Assembly: GCA_031396695.1 (NCBI GenBank)
Contig: JANNLG010000105.1
Location: forward strand, 1-5,141
Direction: 5' to 3'
DNA: 5,141 nucleotides
Source of the DNA: VGRW01 sp031396695
GTDB lineage: Bacteria; Myxococcota_A; UBA9160; SZUA-336
Positions 1 through 5,141 of the stretch are shown here, piece by piece. Numbering within the stretch: the stretch's first letter is position 1; each line of letters starts with the position of its first letter. The notes beneath the pieces were generated by a model. That model saw only the letters and a program-made list of their open reading frames with translations. It was not told the DNA's origin and did no database searches. A program made the position numbers and the translations under genes.

Positions 1-108
1 GCCGCGATCGAGCGAACGATGGGTGATCTCAGCGACGAGCAACGCGCCAAGATCCTGGGCGGCAATGCGGCGCGCTTCTTCGGCATCAAGACGCCGGCCG
101 GAGGCTGA
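1..108 (+). CDS. Amidohydrolase-2 family protein, C-terminal end only
   Basis: Frame 1 is open from the window edge to a TGA at 106-108, giving 35 residues. The segment LSDEQRAKILGGNAARFFGI (residues 10-29) is the characteristic C-terminal helix of amidohydrolase-2 family (COG2159, TIM-barrel) proteins, in which a loop 'LsdeerakIlggNAarlfgl' closes the barrel. The metal ligands and substrate pocket lie upstream, outside the window, so the reaction cannot be stated. A second, complete member of the same broad family lies at 1968-3074, but the two C-termini differ (GGNAARFFGI here, VRNAELLLPS there), so they are not recent duplicates. The gene converges on the toxin-antitoxin operon across 97 bp that contain a hairpin. 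The family call is fairly sure despite the short length; the specific function is unknown. Confidence 0.72.
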   Translation, partial: AAIERTMGDLSDEQRAKILGGNAARFFGIKTPAGG

Positions 109-131
109 CACCGGTCGCATGCGCATGATCG

Positions 132-162
132 CCGCGATCGAACTCCGGGCGTAGGATCGCGG
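132..162. terminator. Hairpin between convergent genes, possible bidirectional terminator
   Basis: A perfect 8-bp inverted repeat, CCGCGATC (132-139) and GATCGCGG (155-162), is separated by 15 nt. It lies 23 nt after the stop of the left amidohydrolase and 43 nt beyond the antitoxin stop on the other strand, where a shared terminator would be expected. The right arm is followed by TTGTGTCT, which is only weakly T-rich, and the left side has no T-tract for leftward transcription. It may be a weak or Rho-assisted terminator, or a chance palindrome in GC-rich DNA. GATC-containing words are frequent here, and a smaller overlapping palindrome is present at 127-139. Confidence 0.35.
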
Positions 163-176
163 TTGTGTCTCCTAGC
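158..176. repeat. Imperfect 19-nt direct repeat, left copy
   Basis: This 19-nt word, CGCGGTTGTGTCTCCTAGC, matches the segment at 946-964 at 16 of 19 positions in direct orientation. The two copies bracket the whole toxin-antitoxin module with its control region, about 790 bp apart. This copy overlaps the right arm of the hairpin at 132-162. The pair may be remnants of an insertion or attachment site, but the match is short and could be chance. Confidence 0.3.
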
Positions 177-205
177 CGGTTGAACCGCGCCCCGGCAGCC
201 GCCCG

Positions 206-490
206 TTACGCTGCGCGTCGTATGCGGAGGGCCGCTTCCAGGCCCGCCGCCTCGACGAGGCGGAGGAGCCGGTCGATGGTCACGCGCTGGAGGCTGCCGG
301 CGAGGATCCCAGTTACCGCGCTGCGGGGCAGACCGGATCGATGAGCCAGCTCAGCGTGGGTGAGGTCTCGGCGGCCGGCCTCTTTGACGACCGCGGCAAT
401 GAGCTGGGCCTTCAGCGTGGCCTCGAGGGCGCGAGTCTTGGGGATGGACAGCATCCGGGACAGCTGCTCCGTCGTGGTCTTCTTCGTCAT
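206..490 (-). CDS. XRE-family helix-turn-helix antitoxin (HigA-like)
   Basis: This is a 94-residue protein, a normal length for antitoxins paired with Gp49/HigB-type RelE-superfamily toxins. Residues 43-85 form a Cro/C1-type helix-turn-helix: LTHAELAHRSGLPRSAVTGI is the helix-turn-helix proper, followed by the helix TIDRLLRLVEAAGL. The lysine-rich N-terminal stretch (about 1-35) is the usual toxin-contacting or linking part. The family neutralises its toxin by direct binding and represses its own operon with the complex. The start at 488-490 is supported by a strong Shine-Dalgarno, and the ATG overlaps the toxin stop in an ATGA arrangement. The toxin-first order is that of higBA-type operons. 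Its partner here is frameshifted, so the antitoxin may be an orphan that still binds the operator at 812-829. The sequence looks intact. The family call is secure; the exact cognate group (HTH_37/COG5606-like) is an inference. Confidence 0.85.
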   Translation of the reverse strand: MTKKTTTEQLSRMLSIPKTRALEATLKAQLIAAVVKEAGRRDLTHAELAHRSGLPRSAVTGILAGSLQRVTIDRLLRLVEAAGLEAALRIRRAA

Positions 491-803
491 GCGATCACCT
501 CCCGCAGCCTGCGCTTTGCGACTGCGATGTTGCGTTGCGGTGTAGCCTGGGTCGTCTTCTTGAATGCGTGCAGTACGTGGACGGATCCTCGCAGGACCAG
601 CGCGTATACGACCCGGTACTGACCGGAACGTCCTTCAGTCGTAGCTCGTGCACGCCACGTCCGATGCTTGGCATCGGGCGGGAGAATGGCATCGCGAGCG
701 AGAGGCCAGCGTCGAGCCGTGCGAGTGCATCCGCCAGGTCGCCTCGAGTTTCGTCCGGCAGCCCTTCGACCTCGCGACGGCAGGAGGGCTGGACGACGAT
801 CAC
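487..803 (-). pseudogene. RelE/Gp49-like (HigB-type) toxin with a one-base frameshift
   Basis: Toxins of this family are ribosome-associated mRNA endonucleases that stop translation. The conserved halves lie in two frames. From a GTG at 801-803 the frame reads a typical N-terminal half (VVQPSCRREVEGLPDETRGD ... SIGRGVHELRLKD). From about 629 leftward the family C-terminal half (SGQYRVVYALVLRGSVHVLH, then AFKKTTQATPQRN, ending LREVIA) continues in the next frame to a TGA at 487-489. One extra C after the GAC codon at 632-630 gives LKD-RSGQYRVVY, the usual family sequence, and a 105-residue protein of normal size. Unrepaired, the N-terminal frame ends after 102 residues at 495-497 with an unrelated tail. 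The GTG start is uncertain: no Shine-Dalgarno precedes it, and an ATG at 818-820 is out of frame with the N-terminal half. The stop overlaps the antitoxin ATG by 4 nt. Either real decay or a read/assembly error would explain the lesion. Confidence 0.8.
491..502 (-). promoter_or_regulatory. Very strong Shine-Dalgarno of the antitoxin, inside the toxin 3' end
   Basis: On the minus strand GGAGGTGATC occupies 502-493, followed by GC and the ATG at 490-488. This is a 10-nt perfect complement of the conserved 3' tail of 16S rRNA (GATCACCTCC), with 7 nt between GGAGG and the ATG, which is near optimal. It is made from the last toxin codons (Arg-Glu-Val-Ile). It fixes the antitoxin start and predicts antitoxin translation well above that of the toxin, whose own start has no visible Shine-Dalgarno. 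Confidence 0.85.
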
Positions 804-811
804 AAGAGCAA

Positions 812-829
812 TGTCTCATAAAGGAGACA
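812..829 (-). promoter_or_regulatory. Palindromic operator candidate of the toxin-antitoxin operon
   Basis: TGTCTC (812-817) and GAGACA (824-829) form a perfect 6-bp inverted repeat with a 6-nt AT-rich centre. It begins 8 nt upstream of the toxin GTG start. Toxin-antitoxin operons of this kind are repressed by the antitoxin helix-turn-helix dimer binding a short palindrome over the promoter, and this is the only clear palindrome in the 156-bp gap 804-959. No convincing -35/-10 pair was found in that gap, and nothing else was recognised there apart from the repeat at 946-964. Confidence 0.6.
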
Positions 830-945
830 AACCGTCCATGCGACCGCTGGACTCGACGAGGCTCGCGCGCCACCGTGACGGGTCAGCGACCGCGCAGACG
901 ATAGCTGTTACGAAACGCCCCTTCCCGGAAGTCACCGCGCAGAGC

Positions 946-964
946 CGCGTTTGTGTTTCCTATC
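946..964. repeat. Imperfect 19-nt direct repeat, right copy
   Basis: The sequence CGCGTTTGTGTTTCCTATC matches 158-176 at 16 of 19 positions, in direct orientation. It covers the TAG stop of the dioxygenase gene (960-962), so if the repeats mark an insertion, the toxin-antitoxin module entered at the very 3' end of that gene. The evidence is short and partly degenerate. Confidence 0.3.
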
Positions 965-1850
965 GTGCTCGGCGATCGAGGTGGCTCTGCAGCTGGCGGT
1001 CGTGCCGGCTCGCCGCGCTCAAGGGCTTGAGGTAGGGCTGCCAGCGCGGCGGGCGGGCGGGCTCGGGCCGGTCGCCCATCACGGTAACGCGCTGGATCAC
1101 GCGCGCGCCTTCGAAGTCGTTCAGCACGTGGTGCTGCGTGCAGCGGTTGTCCCAGATTGCGATCGTGCCCTGCGTCCAGCGGTAGCGGACCGTGAAGCGC
1201 GGGCTCGTCACCCAGCGCGTCAGGAAGCGTAGCAACGGGTCGCTCTCGTCGTGAGAGAGCTCGACGATCCGGCGCGTAAAGTGCTCGTTCACGAACAGCG
1301 ACTTCTTCCTCGTCACGGGGTGCACGCGCACGACCGGGTGCACCGCCGTCTGTTCGGTGTTGCCGTGCGCGTGGGCGTCGTGCAGCGCTGAGAGGCCCTC
1401 GCAGAAGTCCTGCATCGCAGGCGAAAGCTCGTCATAGGCCTTGTACATGCTCGCCCACATCGTGTCGCCGCCGACCGGCGGGCACTTCACCATCTGCAGG
1501 ATCGAGAGCTGCGAAGGCTCGGCCTGACAGCTGAGATCGCTGTGCCACTCGTCGGCAACCCCTCCGGCTCCGGAGACGGCGCGCAGCTCGAAGAACTCCG
1601 GGCGCTCGCCGTCGGCCGCCAGGTTCGGATGCGGCTGGAGCGCGCCGAACAGGCGCCCGAACGCGATGTGCTCGTCGGGACTCAGGTGTTGGCCGGGGAA
1701 AAACAGCACCTGGTGCTCGATCAGCAGCGACTGGATCCGGCCGGCGTCTGCGGGGCCCGCCTGCGCGAGCGAAACGCCGTGGATCTCGGCGCCCAGCGAG
1801 CCCGAAAGGGGAGCAATCTCGAGCTTCGGTGCGAGCGATGCCGTAGCCAT
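960..1850 (-). CDS. TauD/TfdA-family Fe(II)/2-oxoglutarate-dependent dioxygenase
   Basis: This 296-residue protein is close to E. coli TauD in length (about 283). Enzymes of the family use Fe(II), O2 and 2-oxoglutarate to hydroxylate a small substrate such as taurine, an alkylsulfonate, sulfate ester or aryloxyacetate, which then breaks down; they are cytoplasmic. The full facial triad is visible: WHSD gives His103 and Asp105, and WDNRCTQHH (233-241) gives the distal His240. Thr130 in GGDTMW and Arg254 in ARVIQRVTVMGD match the 2-oxoglutarate-binding Thr and Arg of TauD. The N-terminus (LEIAPLSGSLGAEIHGVSL, 10-28) is also typical. The ATG at 1848-1850 was chosen because GGAGGT lies 3 nt upstream and homology begins there; the frame stays open upstream, but antisense to the amidohydrolase, so that part is spurious. 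The last ~20 residues (from Leu277) are Arg-rich, beyond the family core. It is divergent from the amidohydrolase at 1968. Substrate unknown; taurine should not be assumed. Confidence 0.9.
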   Translation of the reverse strand: MATASLAPKLEIAPLSGSLGAEIHGVSLAQAGPADAGRIQSLLIEHQVLFFPGQHLSPDEHIAFGRLFGALQPHPNLAADGERPEFFELRAVSGAGGVADEWHSDLSCQAEPSQLSILQMVKCPPVGGDTMWASMYKAYDELSPAMQDFCEGLSALHDAHAHGNTEQTAVHPVVRVHPVTRKKSLFVNEHFTRRIVELSHDESDPLLRFLTRWVTSPRFTVRYRWTQGTIAIWDNRCTQHHVLNDFEGARVIQRVTVMGDRPEPARPPRWQPYLKPLSAASRHDRQLQSHLDRRAR

Positions 1851-1967
1851 GGGACCTCCGGGTGAGTCTGCGCCGCAGAGTATCAGGCGCGGAGGACGCG
1901 ACGCGTTGCACGCGCACGCGCCAAACGCGTCCTTGACCGCTTGCGCACGACTGCGTAAGGAATCGCC
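1851..1967. promoter_or_regulatory. Divergent promoter region with an 8-bp inverted repeat
   Basis: This 117-bp gap must hold the promoters of both the dioxygenase (leftward) and the amidohydrolase (rightward). An inverted repeat, AGGACGCG (1893-1900) and CGCGTCCT (1926-1933), with a 25-nt spacer is centred at 1913, close to the middle of the gap (1909), as expected for a shared operator, but the DNA is CG-rich. A TTGACC at 1933-1938 resembles a -35 box, without a good -10 before the start codon. GATACT on the minus strand (1884-1879) resembles a -10 for the dioxygenase, without a clear -35. Ribosome binding sites are clear on both sides: GGAGGT (minus, 1859-1854) and AAGGAA (plus, 1957-1962). 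Confidence 0.4.
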
Positions 1968-3074
1968 ATGGGTACAACGCTCTCTGCCGTCCACGGCCGC
2001 ATCAACGATCTCGACAGCCACCTGCAGGTGCCGATCTCGCGCTGGGCTGAGGTGTTCGGCGACGCCACCGCCCGTTTCGGCGAGCGTTTCGCCGGCATCG
2101 CGCTGTTCGACGCAACCGACGAGCCCGAGCTGACCGCCGACTCCGTGTGGAAGACCAAGGGCACCGCGGCGCCAGGTGCCTCCACCCCCGAGGGTCGCTT
2201 GGCGGCCATGGACGTGATGGGGATCGAGCGCCAGCTCATCTTCCCCCAGGTGGTCCTGGCCATGCCGGCGTGGTCGGATCACCCGAGCGCCGGTGCCGTG
2301 CTGCGCGAGTACAACGACGCCGTGCTGCGTTGGACGGTGGCAGGCCACGGCCGCCTGCGCCCGACGGCGTTGCTCAATCTCACTACGATCGAAGGCGCCA
2401 TCGCCGAAGCCGAGCGGGTCGCGTCCGGCGGCGCCCGTGCCGTGTTCATCCAGGATGGCATCCCGCCCGGTGGCCATTCGCCGGCTGCACCCGAGGTCGA
2501 CCCGCTGTGGGCCCTGCTCGCAGAGGCCGAACTCCCCATTGCGCTTCACATCGGTGGCCAGCAGGGCTTCTTCGCCAGCGACGCCTGGCCGGAGGCCGAC
2601 CTCCTCCGACCCGGCACCTTCTCGAACGGCGAACCGGTCGGCCCGCACATGCTGGCCACCATGCACCTCGCCGCCCAGAACTACCTGGCCACCCTGCTCT
2701 TTGGCGGCGTGTTTGACCGGCACCCCGGTCTACGCATCGGCGTGATCGAGCTCGGCGCCATGTGGGTCGGCCCGTTCGTCGACTTCCTGGAGGACCGCCT
2801 CCAGCGTTCCCGCCGCCTGCGCGACGGGTTGAAACGCCGCCCGACCGAGGTCTTCGTCGACCAGATCCGTGTCACGCCCTTCTACTGGGAGCGGACGGCG
2901 CGCCAGATCGAGCGCTACGGGATGCCCGAGGTCTACGCGTTCTCGACGGACTTCCCGCACCCCGAAGGGGGAACCGACCCGATCGGACGCATGGCCGCCG
3001 ACATCGAGCCCCTCGGGGACGAGGCCGTCGAGGCCTTCTTCGTGCGCAACGCCGAGCTCCTACTCCCCAGCTGA
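1968..3074 (+). CDS. Amidohydrolase-2 family metal-dependent hydrolase (COG2159-like)
   Basis: This complete 368-residue TIM-barrel protein is cytoplasmic, with no signal peptide. Family members, related to aminocarboxymuconate-semialdehyde decarboxylase, use one divalent metal to hydrolyse or decarboxylate small carboxylic or aromatic substrates. Visible elements in order: the first strand DLDSHLQVP (14-22) with the Asp16-x-His18 form of the metal motif; His194 in ALHIGG, the third ligand position; the conserved block GGVFDRHPGLRIGVIELGAM (246-265) followed by WVGPFVDFLE; and STDFPHPEGG (326-335), whose Asp328 is the catalytic/metal Asp. The C-terminus VRNAELLLPS (359-368) corresponds to the usual NAxxLL helix. 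AAGGAA lies 5 nt before the ATG and supports the start. It is divergently paired with the 2-oxoglutarate dioxygenase and ends 51 bp from the convergent ATPase gene; no hairpin was seen in that gap. Alanine is mostly GCC, unlike the neighbour at 3126, where GCG dominates. Substrate unknown. Confidence 0.88.
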   Translation: MGTTLSAVHGRINDLDSHLQVPISRWAEVFGDATARFGERFAGIALFDATDEPELTADSVWKTKGTAAPGASTPEGRLAAMDVMGIERQLIFPQVVLAMPAWSDHPSAGAVLREYNDAVLRWTVAGHGRLRPTALLNLTTIEGAIAEAERVASGGARAVFIQDGIPPGGHSPAAPEVDPLWALLAEAELPIALHIGGQQGFFASDAWPEADLLRPGTFSNGEPVGPHMLATMHLAAQNYLATLLFGGVFDRHPGLRIGVIELGAMWVGPFVDFLEDRLQRSRRLRDGLKRRPTEVFVDQIRVTPFYWERTARQIERYGMPEVYAFSTDFPHPEGGTDPIGRMAADIEPLGDEAVEAFFVRNAELLLPS

Positions 3075-3125
3075 GCTTCGCCGCCGCCCTCACTCGCCGA
3101 CCCCCTTCCCGACCGGCAACCCGAC

Positions 3126-5141
3126 CTATGCGTTCGGGGACGATTCCTCGAGCCGGTCGAGCAGGAGGCGCGCGGCGCGCGACGCGTAGTGATCGAGGCC
3201 CAGCGGCCGCAGCAGCGCGATCGCGGCCTGTGCATGCGCCACCTTTGCCGCCTCGTCACCTCGCGCTCGAGCGGCCTCGGCCAGGCCGAGCCAGGCGCGG
3301 CCCTGAATCGCGGTCAGCGCGCAGTCCTTGGCGCGCGCGACGGCCTCTCCGAAGTGACGTTCCGCACTGCCGAGCTGCTCCGGCCCCGAGTGCAGCGCGA
3401 CCAGTCCGAGCGAGAGGGCCGCCTTGGCCTCGCGCATCCGGCCGCCCGCGCGCGCCACGCGCGCCTCGGCGAGCCGGCGCGCGCGCTCGACCTCGCCGTG
3501 CTCGAGCAGCGCCTCCACGATCGTCTCCGAGCCGTTGCCCAGGTCGCCGCTCGACAGCAAGCCGCGCTCGAGGCGCTCGAGCTCGGCGACGCTGGTGGTC
3601 GCGTCATCGCTCTGCGCGCGCACGAGCAGGAGCGTCGCGGCCGCGGAGCGCATCGCGGCCAGACTCTCGATCGCCTCCGCGATCGGCAGCGCGATGTTCG
3701 CCAGGCGCTCCGCTTCGCCGTACTCGCCGCGCTGGAACGCGATCGATGCAAGCATCGACGCGGATGCCGCGCGCACGGTGCGGTTGCCGGCTCGTTCCGC
3801 GCGCACGAGGGATTCCTGCAGCCACGCCTCCGCTTCCACGAAGCTCTCACTGTCGAGCAACAGACGGCCGCGGAAGAAGCGTGCGCCCATGTACACGTCG
3901 CTGCCGCGCTCGGCGTCGCCGGAGCGCTCGAAGCTCGCGAGCAGCTCGTCGATCAGTCCGCGCGCGTCGGCGAAACGCGCGTCGAGGATGTAGGCGAAGA
4001 TCAGGCCGCGCGCGGCGCGAAAGGTCGCCATCGGCCCCCCGACACGGCGCGCGAGCTCGACGCTCCGCTCGACCATGCGCATGCCTTCCGCGAAGCGCTC
4101 GCGCTGGCCGTTCATCGTCACCAGGCCGTAGGACGCGAGCAGGTTCGAGTGCAGATCGAGGTCGCCGATCTCTTCCGCGAGCGCGAGCCCGCGCAGCGGC
4201 GCGCGATCGCTGGCCTCGGTCTCCGAATCACCGTAGACCGCCGCCGCGCCACAGATGCCGACCGCCGCCTCGAGCGCGATGCGCTTCAGGGCCAGCGTCG
4301 GCTCGCGCGCTTCGTCGAGCGTGGTCTCGGCGAGCTGCCAGGCCTCGCGGTAGAGTCGCATCGCGTCGCCGTAGGACGGAACCGACTGCGCCTGCTGCGC
4401 CGCCGCGACCAGGGCCTTGATCCCGCGCACGGGGTCGTCGCCGCGGGCCAGGTGGTGCGCCGCGAGCGCGAGCCGGGCGCGGGCGTCACCGGACTGTGTC
4501 GGGTCGCGGCTCTCCACTTCGAGCAGCTCGGCGGCGCGGTCGTGCAGAAGTCGTCGCTCGCGCAGCAGCAACCCCTCGTAAGCGACCTCCTGCGTGAGGC
4601 TCTCGCCGAAGCGGAGCTCGTCGACGGCCATGCTGCCGTTGCGGTGCAGCACGCCGCGGCGCTCGAGCTCGCCGAGCTCGGTGTCGACGTCGATCGGCTC
4701 CGAATCGATCAGCGCCTCGAGATGCCCGCGGCGGAACTGGCGCCCGAGCACGGACGCCACCTGCGCGATCATCTTGGCCTCTCCCAACCGATCCAGGCGC
4801 GCCGTCAGCGAATCGCGCAGCGTGGCAGGAACCTCCAGCGCGGCAGCGGCAGCGGCGGTGCGCAGCAACGGCGCCTGGCTGTCGGCGATCGCTTGGGCTT
4901 CGATCATGGCCTTGGTCAACTCCTCGATGAACAGCGGTACGCCGTCCGTGCGCCGCGCCACCTCCTCGACGAAGTGGGCCGGCAGCACCTTGCCACCGCT
5001 GACACCCAAGGCCACCAGCGCGCTCTGTTCGGACGTCAGGCGCGCAAGCGGGAGCATCGAGATCTGGCCATGCAGCGCCCATGCGGGAACGAACTCGGGG
5101 CGAAACGTCAGCACCAGCATGATCGGCAAGTGCGCGATGCG
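3126..5141 (-). CDS. STAND/AAA-type ATPase with TPR-like helical repeats, N-terminus beyond the window
   Basis: The frame is open from the window edge (5141) to a TAG at 3126-3128, giving 671 residues of the C-terminal part. Residues 1-80 are the end of a STAND/AAA_16 NTPase domain: the strand PIMLVLTFRPEF (6-17), with the Arg typical of these ATPases, then VARRTDGVPLFIEELTKAMI (61-80). About 104-200 looks like a winged-helix segment (VPATLRDSLTARLDRL, then QEVAYEGLLLRERRLLH). From about 220 to the end it is almost entirely helical, with repeated A-x-x-L/Y, 'GDA...LYREA' and 'GE...AERLA' units typical of degenerate TPRs. This architecture is common in large signalling proteins that begin with a class III adenylate/guanylate cyclase or kinase domain, or end with a LuxR domain. 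Here no LuxR domain follows, so a cyclase-ATPase-TPR protein is the best guess; that N-terminal domain and Walker A are not in the window. Ala codons are mostly GCG. It converges on the amidohydrolase; a functional link is not shown. Confidence 0.82.
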   Translation of the reverse strand, partial: RIAHLPIMLVLTFRPEFVPAWALHGQISMLPLARLTSEQSALVALGVSGGKVLPAHFVEEVARRTDGVPLFIEELTKAMIEAQAIADSQAPLLRTAAAAAALEVPATLRDSLTARLDRLGEAKMIAQVASVLGRQFRRGHLEALIDSEPIDVDTELGELERRGVLHRNGSMAVDELRFGESLTQEVAYEGLLLRERRLLHDRAAELLEVESRDPTQSGDARARLALAAHHLARGDDPVRGIKALVAAAQQAQSVPSYGDAMRLYREAWQLAETTLDEAREPTLALKRIALEAAVGICGAAAVYGDSETEASDRAPLRGLALAEEIGDLDLHSNLLASYGLVTMNGQRERFAEGMRMVERSVELARRVGGPMATFRAARGLIFAYILDARFADARGLIDELLASFERSGDAERGSDVYMGARFFRGRLLLDSESFVEAEAWLQESLVRAERAGNRTVRAASASMLASIAFQRGEYGEAERLANIALPIAEAIESLAAMRSAAATLLLVRAQSDDATTSVAELERLERGLLSSGDLGNGSETIVEALLEHGEVERARRLAEARVARAGGRMREAKAALSLGLVALHSGPEQLGSAERHFGEAVARAKDCALTAIQGRAWLGLAEAARARGDEAAKVAHAQAAIALLRPLGLDHYASRAARLLLDRLEESSPNA

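Noticed and set aside
1..141. Repeated 11-mer GCCGCGATCGA at 1-11 and 131-141
   Set aside because: It is a short word in GC-rich, GATC-rich sequence with one copy inside a coding region; chance is the simplest explanation.
620..640. Programmed ribosomal frameshifting in the toxin
   Set aside because: No slippery heptamer, stimulatory hairpin or internal Shine-Dalgarno is evident at AAGGACGTTCC. A simple missing base explains the pattern better.
487..873. A single 128-residue minus-strand protein in the frame of the toxin C-terminus
   Set aside because: Only its last ~45 residues match the toxin family. The upstream part is a shadow of the true N-terminal frame and even crosses the operator palindrome.
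535..1035. Plus-strand 166-codon open frame across the toxin and its promoter
   Set aside because: It is antisense to the toxin halves, has shadow-like composition (Arg/Ser/Pro) and lacks a supporting ribosome binding site or domain.
1851..2723. In-frame upstream extension of the dioxygenase (587 codons in total)
   Set aside because: The extension is antisense to the amidohydrolase and has low-complexity composition. The family N-terminus and a GGAGGT site place the start at 1850.
3075..3125. Possible terminator between the convergent amidohydrolase and ATPase genes
   Set aside because: The 51-bp gap is C-rich with no inverted repeat of useful length and no T-tract.
2762..4420. 552-codon open frame on the plus strand
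   Set aside because: It is dominated by Arg, Pro, Ala and Ser with no recognisable domain. It lies antisense to the well-supported ATPase gene and overlaps the amidohydrolase in another frame. It is a GC-rich shadow.

Overview
This is a high-G+C bacterial window, with G or C at most third codon positions and canonical GGAGG-type ribosome binding sites. It fits a Proteobacteria- or Myxococcota-like soil or metagenomic genome, though an actinobacterium cannot be excluded. It holds no rRNA, tRNA, CRISPR array or transposase. No stretch longer than about 160 bases lacks a gene.

Layout from left to right. (1) The last 35 codons of an amidohydrolase-2-type gene run rightward (1-108) and end before a hairpin that could stop transcription. 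(2) A leftward two-gene toxin-antitoxin operon of the HigBA / Gp49-like type follows. The toxin (487-803) comes first and carries a one-base frameshift. The antitoxin (206-490) is an intact XRE-type helix-turn-helix protein that overlaps the toxin stop by 4 nt. A TGTCTC-N6-GAGACA palindrome sits just upstream of the toxin start and is the likely autoregulatory operator. Imperfect 19-nt direct repeats lie on either side of the module. (3) A complete leftward TauD/TfdA-type Fe(II)/2-oxoglutarate dioxygenase (960-1850) shares a 117-bp intergenic region with (4) a complete rightward amidohydrolase-2 family enzyme (1968-3074). (5) The C-terminal 671 residues of a large leftward STAND/AAA-type ATPase with a helical-repeat tail (3126-5141) converge on the amidohydrolase. 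The N-terminus of this protein lies outside the window.

The dioxygenase, its divergent amidohydrolase and the second amidohydrolase remnant look like a small catabolic neighbourhood: oxidative opening of a small organic acid or sulfonate-like compound next to metal-dependent hydrolysis or decarboxylation. The substrate cannot be read from the sequence. The toxin-antitoxin pair looks like an insertion between the first amidohydrolase and the dioxygenase. The ATPase could be a regulator of the neighbourhood or unrelated.

Nothing in the window is clearly a new system. The most informative observation is the toxin frameshift. It can be repaired by one base, and even unrepaired it leaves translation ending inside the antitoxin ribosome binding site, so antitoxin coupling should survive.
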